Below, piece by piece: positions 22,052-36,225 of a stretch of 64,000 bases of DNA. Position numbers and translations under genes: made by a program. Every line of letters starts with the position of its first letter. The stretch's first letter is position 1. The stretch lies in assembly GCA_019843655.1 (NCBI GenBank), contig JACDQD010000010.1:3083637-3147636 (forward strand), in the 5' to 3' direction. The notes beneath the pieces are model-generated. The model was not told where the DNA came from, searched no databases, and saw only the letters and a program-made list of their open reading frames with translations. The stretch is from Lethocerus indicus (taxonomy: Eukaryota > Arthropoda > Insecta > Hemiptera > Belostomatidae).

Positions 22052-24584
22052 TGTGATTATTATAAACTTTTGGCGGCGCCAAAGTTATTGACTTCCGCTC
22101 ATTTCTGCACATCCGGGCCTCTACTTGGGGATCGAGCCCTTGTACATGTAGGGCAGAGTAACGAAGGCGCTAAGACCGAAATGTGCTGACAAGAAGGTAA
22201 AACCGGTCTTGCCTAGGACCACATGAGGCAGGGGACATATGGAGAGGACATACGGGGAACCCCCTACCCATAAACATCTCCGAAATATACGAGAAATGAA
22301 TCGACGTCGTAACTGCCATGTCTGCTACATTCGCGCCCGGATATATTGCTTCATAATATCCTGACTATCGACTCTTAAGGAAAAATATACGATATAAAAC
22401 AAATATTTCACAAGGACTTGGTAAGGATTGGTTTATCCCCTACAATTGTAACACGGCACGACTGTACGAGACTCCAAACGATACAAAAGAAAAATAGTTC
22501 GCCGGCTCGACGCCAATGATTTTTAATCAGGTCGGAAAAAAACAACCCCAATGAAATACCTTTCAAGGGGATGTTTCACGAGGAGATGAAAAGGGGGGTG
22601 GCGGAAGAGCCAGTTTTATTTTGAAGCGATCGGCCCTTAAAGGGCCTCGGAAGGGAGGTCCGCAAAAATGAAAACGGCGGAAAGTCGCCGTCGAGAAACT
22701 GATTGGAAAGAAAATGCCCGCTGGGAACGGGGCAAAGGGAAAACTTTCGCTTTCCCCGCCGCCGCAGCCAACCTTTATATTTCTGTCCCGTTTTTTTCCC
22801 CGGCCGATAAAAACGGCTGTCCGATAAGCCCGCGCCCGGCCTGTCGGGCCGTGAAAATGAAAAGCGCGCTCGTTATAAAGTATCAGATTTATAGGGACGG
22901 GAAGACGGGAATTATCCCTCTCCAGGTGGAGTGAAAAAAGGGGCAGTCCGAACGGAAGGGAGGGAAATCGACTCTGGTGGGTGAGTTCAAAGAGCGTGAC
23001 CGCCCTTCAACCCCAGAGAAGAAGCCGACTTAACGTCGATGTTATCATCGCTATCTGCTAAAAGCCCAAAGCTTTCAGACCAGGATATATACAGGGCAGA
23101 GTTATTTGAACTTTCAGTTTGAAGTTTTATATTATTCTTTCGTACGATATTTTTTCTTTTGAATTTTTTTTTGTAGAAACGACGTTTATTCTTATAGGTA
23201 CAATTGCGAAATATTTTTTTATTGAGGTCGTGTGGAATGGTGCGGCATTAAAGATTTGAATCTCTGGATGCGAGCGATGTTGGATGTCTTCCTACGTCGG
23301 TTTCAATATGGCTTACTAAATTGCGAATATTTATGGCCGTTTCAGTAATGGCCTCAGTAGTCCTAATTTCCGGTTCAAGTCGTTTCTTTTGAGACGGATA
23401 TGGCGATTCAACACAAGACGCTTGCCTGGATAGAGCCCAAGGACATATAACATAGTCCTTCGTATGACATAGAAGAAATTGAAGAAGAGATGTTACGACA
23501 TGGCTTTATTTACATTTATTTTTCCCTGTTACTTTTTGCGCCAGTTTCTACAGCGCGATTAATTAATTTAATTAGTGTTTCCAAATACACGGGAGCGGCT
23601 AACATGCAATTTCCGCTCGCCCGTCTAAACTAATCTTTCATTCGGTTTAATTTGTGTTTATTCAATCTCGCTGTAATGTTTCGTGTTTTAATGGGGACAG
23701 CGAATATCTGAGATGTTCACAGCGGCACGGTTCTCCCTTTGATAGTCCCCTCGTACAGGGGCCTGGGTTTTATCCTTTAAAATAAAGGAGGGTTAAAACC
23801 AAATCCCGCGGAAGGAGGGAGACGCCTCGGAGATACTATCGCCAGAGAGAGTGGCCGCGTTTTAAATGAACCCCGGACGACAACGAGGGCCTTTTTCGCG
23901 GTCTTTGAATTGCAAAAGTGTCGACCGGGCACCTCCTTTTCAATTTTCTCCGCGCTCTTTTTTCATTCACTCCCCCCCTGCTGTCTGCTTTATAATGAGC
24001 ATGCCGGGACTTTTTTTTATCTCTTGAGTTCGATTCCTCTTAATGGGTATTATTTGAAAGGCGACTATAAGGGATTTTCCGTTATTACCTTCGAAAAGGG
24101 TCCGGTTGAATCACCCGAAACGTTTCACAATTTCAAAAATCAAGCTATTCATCAAAATTAGCAATATGCTAAATAAAAAATATATTATATATAGCAATAC
24201 CCATAAAATCTGACACCTTTGCGCGTTTTCATCCTAATTTTCTGAGCGTTGATAGTTGTCCGAAGTGTTGGCAATTTATGGCCCGGGTATGTTTTATCAG
24301 CCGGGTCGATTCTACTCACTGCTAGTGGTTAGTATTAATTGAGTGGCTCCTCCGTCGACGCTAATGGATTGAAACCGGAGTAGAATAAATTCAACATTTA
24401 AGGCACGACCAGTCGTCGTCCCAGTTGATTTAGAACATCTTTATTTAGTGCGCTAGTCTGTCTTATTCCCAAAGAATACAGTACTGTATTTTCACTTGAA
24501 TCATTACGATAATTAAAACATTCTGGAATATTTCTGGCCATAATTTGTCCAGTGAAATACCATGAAACTTGTTATCTTACTATC

Positions 24585-24640
24585 TTCCACTAGCTGATGC
24601 CAAGCGGCACAAACCGGTCTAGTGAAAGCCCGGCAAAACC
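24585..24640 (+). repeat. Dispersed repeat with hammerhead-like core, copy 4
   Basis: CACTAG immediately before CTGATGC, then CAAGCGGCAC, AAAC, CGGT and CTAGTGAAAG. CACTAG and CTAGTG are perfect complements flanking the core. Two core bases differ from the hammerhead consensus (final A of CTGANGA and the G of GAAA), so this copy would not be an active ribozyme. Confidence 0.4.
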
Positions 24641-27600
24641 GTGGCAAAATATTAGTTACACGAAATCCTGACCGAGAAGAAAATAAGTTGTAAAAAATTC
24701 TGAAAGTTATTAGGTTACTAATTAACAGTCGAAGCCCCCCCCCTCCCGCCTTCTCACAAACCACACCGACCATTCGTTAAAAAGTTCCATTTTATAATAC
24801 GGGACAAGCGTGACGGGGAATAAAAATATAAAAATGGCGTAAATAATGGGCCGAAGAAACAACGACGGACTGATAAATGGGAAGGGGAGAGAAGTAGAAG
24901 AAAATTTATTGTCGAGGAAAAGCAATATCCAAGAACGGGATCTTCTTAATGCAAAGAAAAAAAGGAGGGCGGGGGGAATAATTTTGAAATTAATAACCCT
25001 CCCCCCTCCTCCACGACCTCTTTCCGCGGCCTTCTGAGTTAAGCAGAAGATTCTGAAGAAGAGGGTCGGAGCCCAAGTTAACCCTCCGGACGGGTTGGAT
25101 TATTGCCAATCATCCAGCAGTTTTGGGACTAAACAGAGGATTCTCGAGTCCGTCCTCGTACGGGCCGAGGGTCGATGGAAAAGAAACTGTCGGCAAGTTT
25201 CCAGGCTCTCTGCCGCAAAAACAGTTTTCTCATAAATGGGAAACACTGAGAGGGAGGAGGGGGGGGGGGCAATTGTGTCAGTGAAAATGCCTTCAAGATA
25301 CGAGCGGATCAGAATCAAACTTCAGAAATTGTTCTTTTTACCCTGGCCAACTCAATAAAACATACAACAAAGGTGCATAACTTTAGTTACATTAACACCA
25401 AAGACTTTTTATCTTTCCTATTCCCCAAAAGAAGACTGGGTACAAATTTATATTATCAATGTAATAGCAGAATTTTTGGTGTGTCAATATACCACATTTC
25501 ATCTTATCAACATGCAACCGGGTTGGTTCTTGTGAGGATCACGCGATGTTTTTTTATATGAAACTGAGCGTGCGAAAATTAATTTTACATAATTACTTTC
25601 TTTTATCCAACGAATAACAAAACCTGATAGTGAAAGTTCACAGGACAATTGACAACCGGCTCCGAAAAATCGACTTTTGCCGAATTCGTACATTTTCACA
25701 GCTACAGATGTTAACGATGTTCCCAATCTCCTCAGCGGAAACCGCACAAGAAGTAGTTCTATTAAACGAAAGTGCAAATAGAGTTAGCGAAGTTTTTTTT
25801 TAATCTCTTAAGAAACAGGAACTATACGAAGTTCTAAAGTTCTCGATAGCTATTCCTGGACGCGAGAGGTATAAAGATCTGGACATTTATCTGAAAACGG
25901 AGTAATAAAAGACGACTTAATTCCTGTCTGCTGATTATGAAACGGCATTGTTCCACAGAGATAACAACAGTAAGCCGCTCTCAGATTTCATAATATCCCG
26001 TCGTTCCCGCGAGCTTTCCAACCGGCCGACGGGAGCAAGGGGATCCCAGTACGAATACCAGGAAGTAAATAATAATGCTGTAATTGCAAACTATAAGGAA
26101 GTGCATATCGAGGGTGGAGACCATAAAATCCTTGTAAGAAACGCCGTAAATAGAGGAAATAGAGACACGGAATGTACCATAAACATTTCTTCTGCTTTAA
26201 TACCCAGAAGCCGACTATACTGATAGACATGAACAACATTTAAAGTCTTACCGTTACTTAATAGATTCGTTTGGGACGCTCTCTATAGGAGAATACAGAA
26301 CAAAGATCCAGACCCATCTTACAATATGAGTAAAGTGACGTAATTAATTTGAATTAAATAACCCGTCCATATAAAGGCCAAGTAGTAATTAAAAAAAATA
26401 GTATTGGGCGTTAATTCCGCAAGTTTTATTTTTCTGTAATATCTTAATTAATAACAAGATAAAACGAAAGATAAAGAAGTAGCCGTTTCTTTGAAAAAGA
26501 GACGTCAAATGAGCTTATTATACTGCAAACTATCGCCCGGCAGACAGAGTGGGCTAAACGAAAATAGTCAGATCCCCCATTTAAGATTAGATCTGAATTG
26601 CCGTAAAACTGCAAATAGAATAATTCCATCGGAATGGCTATTTTTTATTATTTAATTCGGTCACGACATGTCGTGTAAGCTAATATTTTTTCCCAGATAA
26701 AACAAGAAACCCTTACTTCCATATTTAACCCACTCTAGTAGCGGATGACTAATTGACCCTAATTTCAGTGACGCAAATTTTAACATCCTTTTATTTTTTT
26801 AATAATCCTTATTAACTGTTAAATGTTTAAATTGACAAGCGATTCGTCAATTTCTAGCATATTCTCTGCAGTACAACAATCGTACACGAAAAATCGAAAA
26901 TCAAACGTGTCGAGTATTAACCCTGGCCAATTGTCCAACAGATGTGGACGCCAAAGAAACTGAATCCACATTATCAATCAATTCTTATTTTTGTTTGGTT
27001 CCAGTTGCAATGAATACCTCTTCATTAGTAACGCACACAATCATACTAAAGTGATTTTAATTAGTATATCCGTGGAGCATATAAAAAAACATGAAAATAA
27101 TTTAGTTTGCTCTTCACTCATTTGTGCACAAAATTATTAATTATTAATAAAGCAATTCTAGGTATTTTCTGGGTTAATACACTGAAAAACTCAATTTCCC
27201 TCCCCTAATACCCCCTAGTGGTCCAAAAGAATATTTTTTTATTGTTCCTTACATAGCGCTCATATTCTTATGATCTGGCTATTAGCGTAACTAACTTATA
27301 GACTAACGACCATGGCATAAGGGCGGATTCCAACTGACTCTACCCACGGAGGCTCGTGGTACAATAATTTACTGAATTATAAAAAAAATACAAAAGCAAT
27401 GAGCAGAGGGGGTTGATAAACTGAGCGGCCAGTTAATTAGTACAAGATGGCGGTTCAAGGTGAAGTGCTACCACCGGCGGTTGGAGGGCTCAACTAATAT
27501 TGGCGTAGACGCTTTCAGAAAAGGCTTATAAATTATTCCTCCGTACCACCCCCCTTCCCACGAACAATAACAATGGCCGAGGAGTCGAGGGCGGAGGGGG

Positions 27601-30600
27601 AGCGGTACTCCTTAATTAAAATTCTCGCGGCGATTAATTTTTGGAGCGGAGTCCTCGGACGGCTACTTAAAGGAATTTCGTAATTAAACCGGGGGCCCGG
27701 CGTCACCCTTCCCCCCTCCCACCGTCACTGGGTGTCCTGTGTGCCCAAGGAGACGCGGAGCAGAAAGTCAGGCCCAGGAAGAGTTGGAAGGACGGAAGGC
27801 CGCCGTCCAATAACGCGGGCGAAAGGCGCAAAGTTTCTCTGGAAAACTGGAAAAACGGCGGGCATTCCGATGGAAACAGGCCAGAAATGAATAGCTCTAG
27901 ATAATATTAAAATTCGACTTAATATTAAAAGTTTGAAAGAATCCCCCTAAGCACTATAATTAAATAGTAGGAATACACCAGATACCAGCATAAAGTTAGA
28001 ATAATCAACCGAACGCGATTAAAAAAGGAAAACTCCAGCGTAACCGCTGTTACTTAGCGGTAACTTACAACATATATATCTTTTATATTATTATGAGGAT
28101 TGTGATAATATTTTATTTATTACAGTCATGTTGTATCAAGAATCGTTTTTAGCTGTAGTTATATAGCGCAATGAGGTATTATTTCAGCATCGTTATGCCC
28201 GATTTTATGCTCGTTGACTCTTTTTTTTAGACTCTAAATGGTGTTCCCTTTTTCGGACATTATTGTAAGGGATGCGTTCAAATAGGAAATGGGAGTGTAC
28301 ACTGTTCATTAGCATCAATCTATTGGCTCCGAACTATCGTCAAGGCAGTCCCCCCGGCCACCGCAATTAACTTATTAGAGCGAGATTCTTCGGCGGAGGA
28401 AAAGTCATTGCTCGTCAAAACAGCCTAATGACCTCTTCATTCGTGTGGGAAGTTCTTCCCTCTTAAAAATTCCTCAAGAGGGCCAAACTCTATAATAGTC
28501 CCATGGCCATAAAATGCCTTAAGGGACTAAATTAGGAAAAAGTCATTTCAATATACTTAACAAAGTAAGGCAGTTTGAAATTCCATTTTATATTACAACA
28601 CACCCTATTACTCCAATGGTTTTTATAATAATGAAAATTTAAAAAAAAATTGAAAATAAAAATGAATATTATAATTATCAGATATATATTTGTAAGGGAT
28701 ACATTGGCTGGAGGAAGTAGTTTTCAGAAAATGTAATTTGAATTATAATTGGCCGCAGATATTTGCAAATGCTCGAGGGACTTGGATGATGACAGGACCT
28801 TTGCCCGCATGGCCACTTCTGTTGTGAGCCTAATAGACTAGAAATCCCGGTATAGCCATCAGAGATTACAAAGACCTAGAATTAACCAGGTAACTACACA
28901 GCGCCCTAAACTGCTTTATACATCGTCTCCCCCTCCCAAACGCCAGCGAACTTTGACTCCGACAAGAGAAGGAACTTAAAGTTAAAGCTTTGGCTTACAA
29001 TTAATCAAGAGCGATGAGAGGGACGCTGAAATTGTCGGCGGAAAATTCCATAAGTGGCTCCGCGCTTAGTTCGGGGCTAATCCTCTCTTCGCTTCAAACC
29101 TATTAAACAGTGTCTTGTTTCCCACCACTCCCCAGCTTTTCTAAAAGATTCCTCCTCAGAGGGTTAACTCGGCCATACTTCAACAGTCGGCCGACCGGAC
29201 TTAGCCTCGGGTCCGGCCAACTTCATAAAGCCCTTCCTAATTACCACGGCAACCCCACTGTCCTTCATTCCCCGAACTATTATTTTCTGAGGCTAACTGA
29301 AAGCGCTAAGTCTATAAAGCCTGACTTTCATCCGAGGACAAAAGGGGTGAACCCGTTTTCAAATATCGCCATTTCTGTGTGCCCTACTGCCGCCATATTT
29401 ATAGTTATCTTTTTAATTTTAAACTCGTTGAGAAAAGGAATCGAACCCGGGGTCGGTCCCGACATGGCAGCAGAGGCACATATCAGCTAGCTATCGGGAA
29501 ACTGCTTTTAGTGGATCTCCAAAAATAACCCCCCAAACAATTCCAATACAATAATGATCATAAGGAAGATAATTGAGTGTACATAGCCCAAATCCAAAGC
29601 CCAAACCTTTGTTTTACCCTCGGGATAAAAAACAAATGTACCCTAAAGGACAATTGAGAAATACGAACAGCGTATAGAAAACGTTCGCAGGTGCTTACAA
29701 CGCGAAGAAAAAAAACAAGCCCCGACGGCGGGAAAGTTGGGCTCGTATTTTCCCCGGACCGGTCTCATATTTTTCCACCCCGAGAAAAGGGAAACTTGGT
29801 TCCGCCCGTAACTCTGTACTCGGAGTTCGGACCACATCATGCCAGCGAAAGAACGGGAACGACTCCCAAGGCGACACTACTCCCCGCTGACGAACGTTTA
29901 CGGAGGTACCGAAACGGTACAACTTCTCTACACAGATACACCTATAGAGTATGAAATACTAAAACTCGTCAGGAAAATTCACTTTCCACAGGTAGAGCGC
30001 CAAAAACTACCGCAAACTAATATTTAATTAATTTAAAATTCAATTCTGGAATGTTGGAAAGTCTGTCCCATATAGACTGTAATTTTCGGTTCATTTTTCA
30101 ACAGGAATTGACGTCATTACATACTGAAGTGGCATAGACCTCTCACTCTCTCTTTCTAAGATAAAGTGAAAATAATTTTCAGAAACATTTAAATCATGAT
30201 TTCTCTAGAACAGTGGCATCGTCCCAGACATGTTTCCGACCTATGCCGTCGTTCATATTTCCCCGCTATCCCTATCCTTAGGCAGAAACATTCTGGAATG
30301 GAACAAACCGAGAGAAGGCCGAAGAATGCGAAGGGGACGCGAAGGAAATGCAGTGGAAGAGGGTCATTAAATAAAGAGGTCGGGTGACGGGGGGAGGAGG
30401 GAAGGCGTCAGCTTTAAATATAACTACAGCTGACCGGGACTCTCGGCCACCAATCGACTGTCGGCTTTCAGTCCTTTCAACTGGCATTCTGTCCGGCTAA
30501 ATACGAACCGGCAATATGACTCTCTTTCATTACGCATGACGGAACACTAAATCCCGACGACATGAGGAACGCGTGTTAACCAACCAACAACAACTCGTTC

Positions 30601-32202
30601 TCTCTCAACAACTCCGACTTACATAATACGTACGGAATAAAGTTGGGAGAAATATATAGTGTTGTTCCTTCCTCGTTTCGCGACCTCTCCAGGACTCTGT
30701 TCCTCTATTCTCCGACTGTCTTACCCCCTCGGTGGTTCAGGTTCCGGCTAATTAATCTCGGTCCGGGACTCCTTCTCCTCCTCCGCCTCATCCACACCGG
30801 GCCACAAAGTGCCGCTAGCTCAATTAGGACCACCAGGGCCCAGCGTCCACTTTGATCCCTCGCCCAAACTTGTTGAGACCCGACGCTTTCTTAAACACCG
30901 TCGCTCTCACTCGACCCCCGAAAACCGGGTTTTATTACGCGACACACTTCCCCACACAAACGGAGATTATCGATAAATTGTTTCTCGGCAGCGTTCGATA
31001 CTTGGCCGAAATACCTGATTCGTACCGTTTCTGTACATTTCAGTCTCGAACGGGGATTTCACGTAAGTTTTCTGTCCAAGTGTGGGTCCAACCAAAGGGT
31101 AGTCGAACTGTCCTCAAGTTCCCCCACCGAGTCGAAAAATTAACACCGCCATCCAAACTTGTTGTCTACCCATTCGCAAAACCGGTGGGGCGATTCAACA
31201 ATGTTTCTCCCGAACTAAGCCGTAAATGCCGGACACACATTTACTTCAATATTCGATTGGAAAAAAAAATCAATGTTTTTTTACAATTTCTCAACGCGGT
31301 CATAACATATCCGAAAACCGTCTGCGGATTCGTAAGGTGAATTTTCAGGAAAGGTGAAATGTACTCCAAGCGGACACACAGACACCCACCAGAGTTTTAG
31401 TTAACTAAACTTTTGTATGAAAATAGATAAACAAATAAATGATAGTTTAAATAAATGATAATGAAGAGTTTCAAACGACCCGCTGTTCAACTCTCAGAAA
31501 CTCACAGTATGGTCTCACTACTACTTAATAAGGCCAAGCACATAATAGGCGGGCGAGTTTTGAGCACGTTTTAAAATATGAAAATTGTTCTAGCAGTCGT
31601 AGTGCCTGTATCGGTTAATTGTCTTGGCAACAGCTTAAAAGGCGGTCGGGTGATGAGTTCATTGGTTAGTTTTAGCGGTCGCTAACGGTACCTTACCTTC
31701 TATGTCCCTAATTTGTACGAACATTTTTCTTAAAAACTGATTAATTTTCTTATTATCGCTTATGAGTTCATTCTACCCGTAATAAATTTACCCGAATTAT
31801 ACCTCTGGGAGACTACATACTATGCCAGTGAAATAGTTACTGAAAATGACGCGACTGTTGCTGCGGTGGCGTGTTCCGGTTTTAATGTTCTCATACGATT
31901 TTCTTCCATTTCCTCTATTGACGTTTATGAAAAGAGCGGCCGCAGATAATGCGGCGAACAATATAAGGGGAGGTACTTGTACTGCCGTTTCTGTACAACG
32001 TTAGAAGACCAATAACAGATAACACAATGAACAATACAATGGCGTACTCTGTTCTTCTTTATCTGGCGACCTAAGTACCTAAGTAAGTAAGTATTGTATT
32101 AGTGCCGTAATTCTACTAACGGCGGGTGAAAAGCAGACTCAGAGGGCGAACGTAAACAAATATAATTGTATTTGTTTATACAAAATATAATTGTTAGATA
32201 TT

Positions 32203-32240
32203 GTTTAGATATATCTAAACGAAACGTTTAGATATATCTA
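32203..32240. repeat. 18-bp perfect palindrome with adjacent repeated half
   Basis: GTTTAGATATATCTAAAC at 32203-32220 is its own reverse complement. After GAAAC, fifteen of its bases recur as GTTTAGATATATCTA at 32226-32240. The surroundings are AT-rich but not simple repeat. Confidence 0.85.
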
Positions 32241-32830
32241 TCTTTAACGTCGAAATTGTGCAAATCATAAACATAAATTTCTTATGCTAATAATGTCGTG
32301 TGGCCTGGTAAATTATGTAAAAATGTTTAACTTTATGCAAACCGGGTTTAACAGATTGGTGTGAATTTCTCTAAAACTTCCTTACGATTTGACTTTACGA
32401 ACTTTACGGAAAATACCACAGAACTTTTCTGAAGAGTGCAGTGACACAGGTAGCCAACTTAACCACTGACGGAAAGCTAGTTAATATCGTTAGTAGACGG
32501 TCTAAAAAATGACCAAGACGGAAGAGTGAGTAACAAGAACCACTGTATTTCAAACCATCAAAGACCACCAAGCATGCGTTCCAAAGCATATTATAACATT
32601 TTTGTTACGTCCTTTATTTTATTTTATTTCTTAATATGTAAAATTTAGTTTACAAAGGGCGAGACGTGGCAGAACATATTGGAATTCTTTGAAAGGCGCG
32701 TTCCAAACGGGTTTTGAGGCAAACTGAAATATGTCAAAGAAATCTGGGCCTACTTCACAGAGCGGAGGTCGATTTTCATTTTGTAATTTTCGCCGCTAAC
32801 ATTTTTCAACCGGGGGGGGAAGATATTTTT

Positions 32831-32835
<5 letters not shown>

Positions 32836-32903
<68 letters not shown>
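32836..32903. repeat. (CT)34 microsatellite
   Basis: Essentially perfect CT repeat of about 68 bp, the longest simple repeat in the window. It produces artificial Ser/Leu and Arg/Glu reading frames on the two strands. Confidence 0.98.
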
Positions 32904-32906
<3 letters not shown>

Positions 32907-33236
32907 GTGTCGTCATCCCGAAATTCTAATTTCGTGAAATTGAAATAAAGCGTCATTTCCCTCCCAGAGGTTTAATCAAATCGCGAAGGCAGCGGGGGTG
33001 GGTGGTGGTGGACCGGCCTACTCGCTAATCCACCGTAAACCGCCAGGCTTTATATAAATTGTTGTTAATTCGACCGCTATCCCTTTCTTTACCTATTTTT
33101 CATTTTATTCGCCATTTTTCCTTCGGCCGGTCCCTCCCGCCCCTCTACCTAATTAAACTTATCTTCATCGCGAACAAGGAAAAAAAACAACCCCGACAGG
33201 GACTTGTTTAATATATTAAACAAGAGGAAGAAGGAT

Positions 33237-33267
33237 GGGGAAAATGGGCGGGGGTGGAGGGAGGGGG
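33237..33267 (+). other. Candidate G-quadruplex tract
   Basis: Five G runs of at least three: GGGG, GGG, GGGGG, GGG and GGGGG, with spacers of 5, 1, 4 and 1 bases. This satisfies the usual four-run quadruplex rule. It is on the non-template strand relative to the plus strand, and therefore the template strand of trio. Confidence 0.55.
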
Positions 33268-35139
33268 AGAATTACCTAATTTTCGCGAAACTCGTAAATT
33301 GTTATATTCCGACCGCAAATTGGCCCCGCTGGCGGAATTTCGGCAAATTGCTGTTAAATAGCGTATCTCGGGCAACATTTTACCGCGACTAATCGTGTTA
33401 CTCGGTTATTCCTTTTGCACAATATTTCGTGCAAAAAAAATTGGGACTTTGTGGGTCAATGCTTTGTGGAGTCTCTTGGCTTCGTTCTCAATTACGTACA
33501 TGTAAAGTCGAATGAGTATATCGAGTGTATTTTTTCGACCGTCAAAACCTAGGGGGGATTGCGAAGGGGAGTAAAGTGTAAGCTCGACCAAAGATTATTT
33601 TGTAGTCAACTTAAGGGATAACGTGATTAATCGCCCTGGAAAATTGCCAGAGAAAGCTATTCTTTATTTAAAGCCCATAATCAGTGTGGAATGAATTAAA
33701 AAATAAAATATTCATCCCTGTCTACTTGGCTCTAAATCCCAAACCAGAGCCACCCTCGGATTAAGCCCGGAAGTTACCAGTGGAACTTTGTTAAAGTAAG
33801 AGGCGTGCTAATTCATCGCTTCGGATTTTATATCACCCATTTGATAATCGGCTATACCAGTTTCAGCTGTTCGTCATCAGTAATATAACGCATAGTAAAT
33901 ATGGCTTGATCAAAAGCCAACAAAAGATAATTAGGATGAATCTGATGACTCTAGACAGTTGTCCTTTATTTTTAAGCCCAACCCTCATCCCAAATAGGAA
34001 TTCAAGGAAACAGTTGTGCATTCTGGAGTTCATGGAAATTTAAAGGAAAATTGCGCGCACTTTCTCCACGTACAGTGGCTTACCACTAAAACACTTTCGG
34101 AAAGATTGCGGCAAAGTTCACACACGTTTTCTATAATATTTCTCTCGGACTTTCCCCCCTCGCGGTCCGCAATTAATCTTTACTTTCTTTGAGCTTTACA
34201 CACGACGGTGTATACGCCTCGGGGCATAATCACTCTCCCCCAGTCTGTCTTCTCTCATACCGTCGCCTATTCAAAGCCCACACACACCGTAACCCGATAC
34301 CTGACGTAAAGATAGTTCTTAACGTTGAATCTTCTGTTTGTAAATACTACGAGGCGCACGAAACGATACACGGTGGAAAACCGAAAATGTCACCGACATC
34401 TTAACAAAACAAATATCTGAAAGGGTTATAGACGGTTAATGCAAAACACTGACGGTAAACAATATAAGCTTCTAATTCTTAACATATGAGTGACTACGCT
34501 GAAATGGTGTTCTCATTAATAAAACACGTATACGTATTTTTGATTATGATCGGAATGTAAGAGCAGAACATGCCAGCCACTTATGTAAAATTTAGAAACA
34601 TTTATTTTTAAAAAATTCAAAACACCGCTCGATAATTTCGAAAATTCACGGTAGTCCATACCGCCGGTTCCTGTCGAAATTCGACCTTGGTAAACAGGTG
34701 TCGAAGGAAAGTAAAATTTAAAAATAAAAAAGAGACTACCTCAGGTCGTGGTCTAACCGGTCGGGAAACTGATCTCATACGGCGGTGCAAAACTGAGACA
34801 CCGGTAGGTCCGGGGCTTCTATCAATCACTCGGTCATTAGTCCGAGGGACGCCCGCCCGCCCGGTAATTATGGTAATGGGGCCGGATATCGCATTTACAT
34901 ACTCGCTGGACGGGCCGAAAACTAAAACAAAAAGCATAATAGACTCGGGGAAATGACGCTCGCTTCCAGTAATCGGATTCAGCCCTCCGGGAGGGGGGGG
35001 GGACTTTAGGACGAAGCGCGTGAACTACCAAGTTCCCAGTACTGCAAGTGAACAAGTTCCCGAAACTGTCCTGTCAGGAAACCTGAAAATTACTTCATCG
35101 TACATCATCGGAAACTTAAGATATTTCGACGCGCCTGAG

Positions 35140-35358
35140 GTTTTCCTCCCTGCGATGTTTCGACCAGGTGGCGGATAGAGTGCTTTGCTCGGATCCTAAC
35201 TAAAAGAAAGAAAAAACTCCCAATGAGCCCCCGGCAGTATTTTAAAGCGCTCGGACAATTCGCAGGAAACGTGTTTTTTTCCCCCAACAATCCACTATCT
35301 CCGACAACTAGATTTAGGATTTCCCACGGCGAGATTCCTCCCACTGACAGTAGACTAC
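35140..35358 (+). repeat. Dispersed repeat family R1, copy at 35 kb (two degenerate parts)
   Basis: 35140-35201 carries TTTTCCTCCC, CCAGGTGGCGG and TGCTTTGCTCGG. 35284-35358 carries CCCAACAATCCACTATCTCC, AGATTTAGG and CTCCCACTGACAGTAGAC. The second part matches the 53505 copy and the first part matches the 60531 copy, so two partial copies appear to lie in tandem. Confidence 0.5.
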
Positions 35359-36204
35359 AAATAAATTAGTTCGGACCGGAGTCGGACCTAGAGGTATTTT
35401 CACCTGAGGCAGGAAGATAAACTTTCGTTCCTATGTATATAGTCTTTTATTTTTCATTAGCATTAAATACAAATAAATAAAGAAACTATTTCGTGAATAA
35501 TTTTTTAAATTACTAACTAAAAAAAGTTCATTATTAATAATTGTTTCATTTTTGAACAATTCTGCGTCCCTTCCCATTGTTCATCTGTGGCATCGTTTAC
35601 CTCGTCACGGGTCTCTCTCGGACGTTAATTTAAAGAATCAACCACTAGGCAGTATTAGGGCAAAACTGCCACCCAAAATAAGGTTAATCCTTAGGTTAAT
35701 AACGGTGGACAGCGCATCCATAACAACGGTTATTGGCGAAGAGGAATCAATAGCCGCATATCTTGAGAAGCGAAAAATCCTCCTAAAGATTTAGAAGGAC
35801 CTCAAAGAAAGGAAAAGGACAAAGGAATGAGACAAGATGTTTACATTCAGAACCGAGGGAAAAATGTAGAAGTCCTGACAGGAAAAAATCTCCCATATGG
35901 CACAATCCCGAATTATATTTTACATTTCCGTAGACTGTGACCAGCCAGACAATGCTAAGAATTATCGCACCGTTATCTACTAGACAATCATTATTCTATA
36001 AGGTTAATTTAAGTTTACGCTTAATTAATTCAAAAGGTCGAATGTCTGGCTGGTCTTATTATCATCATCAGCCTATAAATTTTGGGGCAACGGTCTTTTT
36101 TTTATTATGAATAATGAACACGATGTTTCTAGCAACCAAATACGACATTGCCGGTGAGATCCTATCAGTAAAGCCTCTTTGAATTCTAGAGACGCCTATT
36201 CAGC

Positions 36205-36225
36205 GAGAGAGAGAGAGAGAGAGAG
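36205..36225. repeat. (GA)10 microsatellite
   Basis: Perfect GA repeat, intronic. Confidence 0.95.

Noticed and set aside
22175..22215. Possible fifth hammerhead-like copy (CTGACAAGAAGG...AAAACCGGTCTTG)
   Set aside because: The CTGANGA and GAAA elements are both broken and there is no flanking similarity to the other copies.
13930..23885. Shared string AACCCCGGACGACAA at about 13938 and 23867
   Set aside because: Similarity does not extend beyond about 16 bases; one such match is expected by chance in a window of this size.
24015..24045. Possible tRNA T-arm (GAGTTCGATTCCTC)
   Set aside because: Only three base pairs are possible and there is no acceptor stem or other arms.
29425..29470. 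Possible tRNA T-arm (minus strand GGGTTCGATTCC)
   Set aside because: The flanking bases do not form the five-pair T stem and no anticodon or D arm follows at the right distance.
30852..31340. 162-codon plus-strand reading frame in the first intron
   Set aside because: No recognisable domain, no splice context, and adjacent frames are equally open in this CT- and CpG-rich patch. TAA/TAG stops are simply rarer here.
32714..32956. Frames of alternating Ser-Leu and Arg-Glu
   Set aside because: Produced entirely by the (CT)34 microsatellite.
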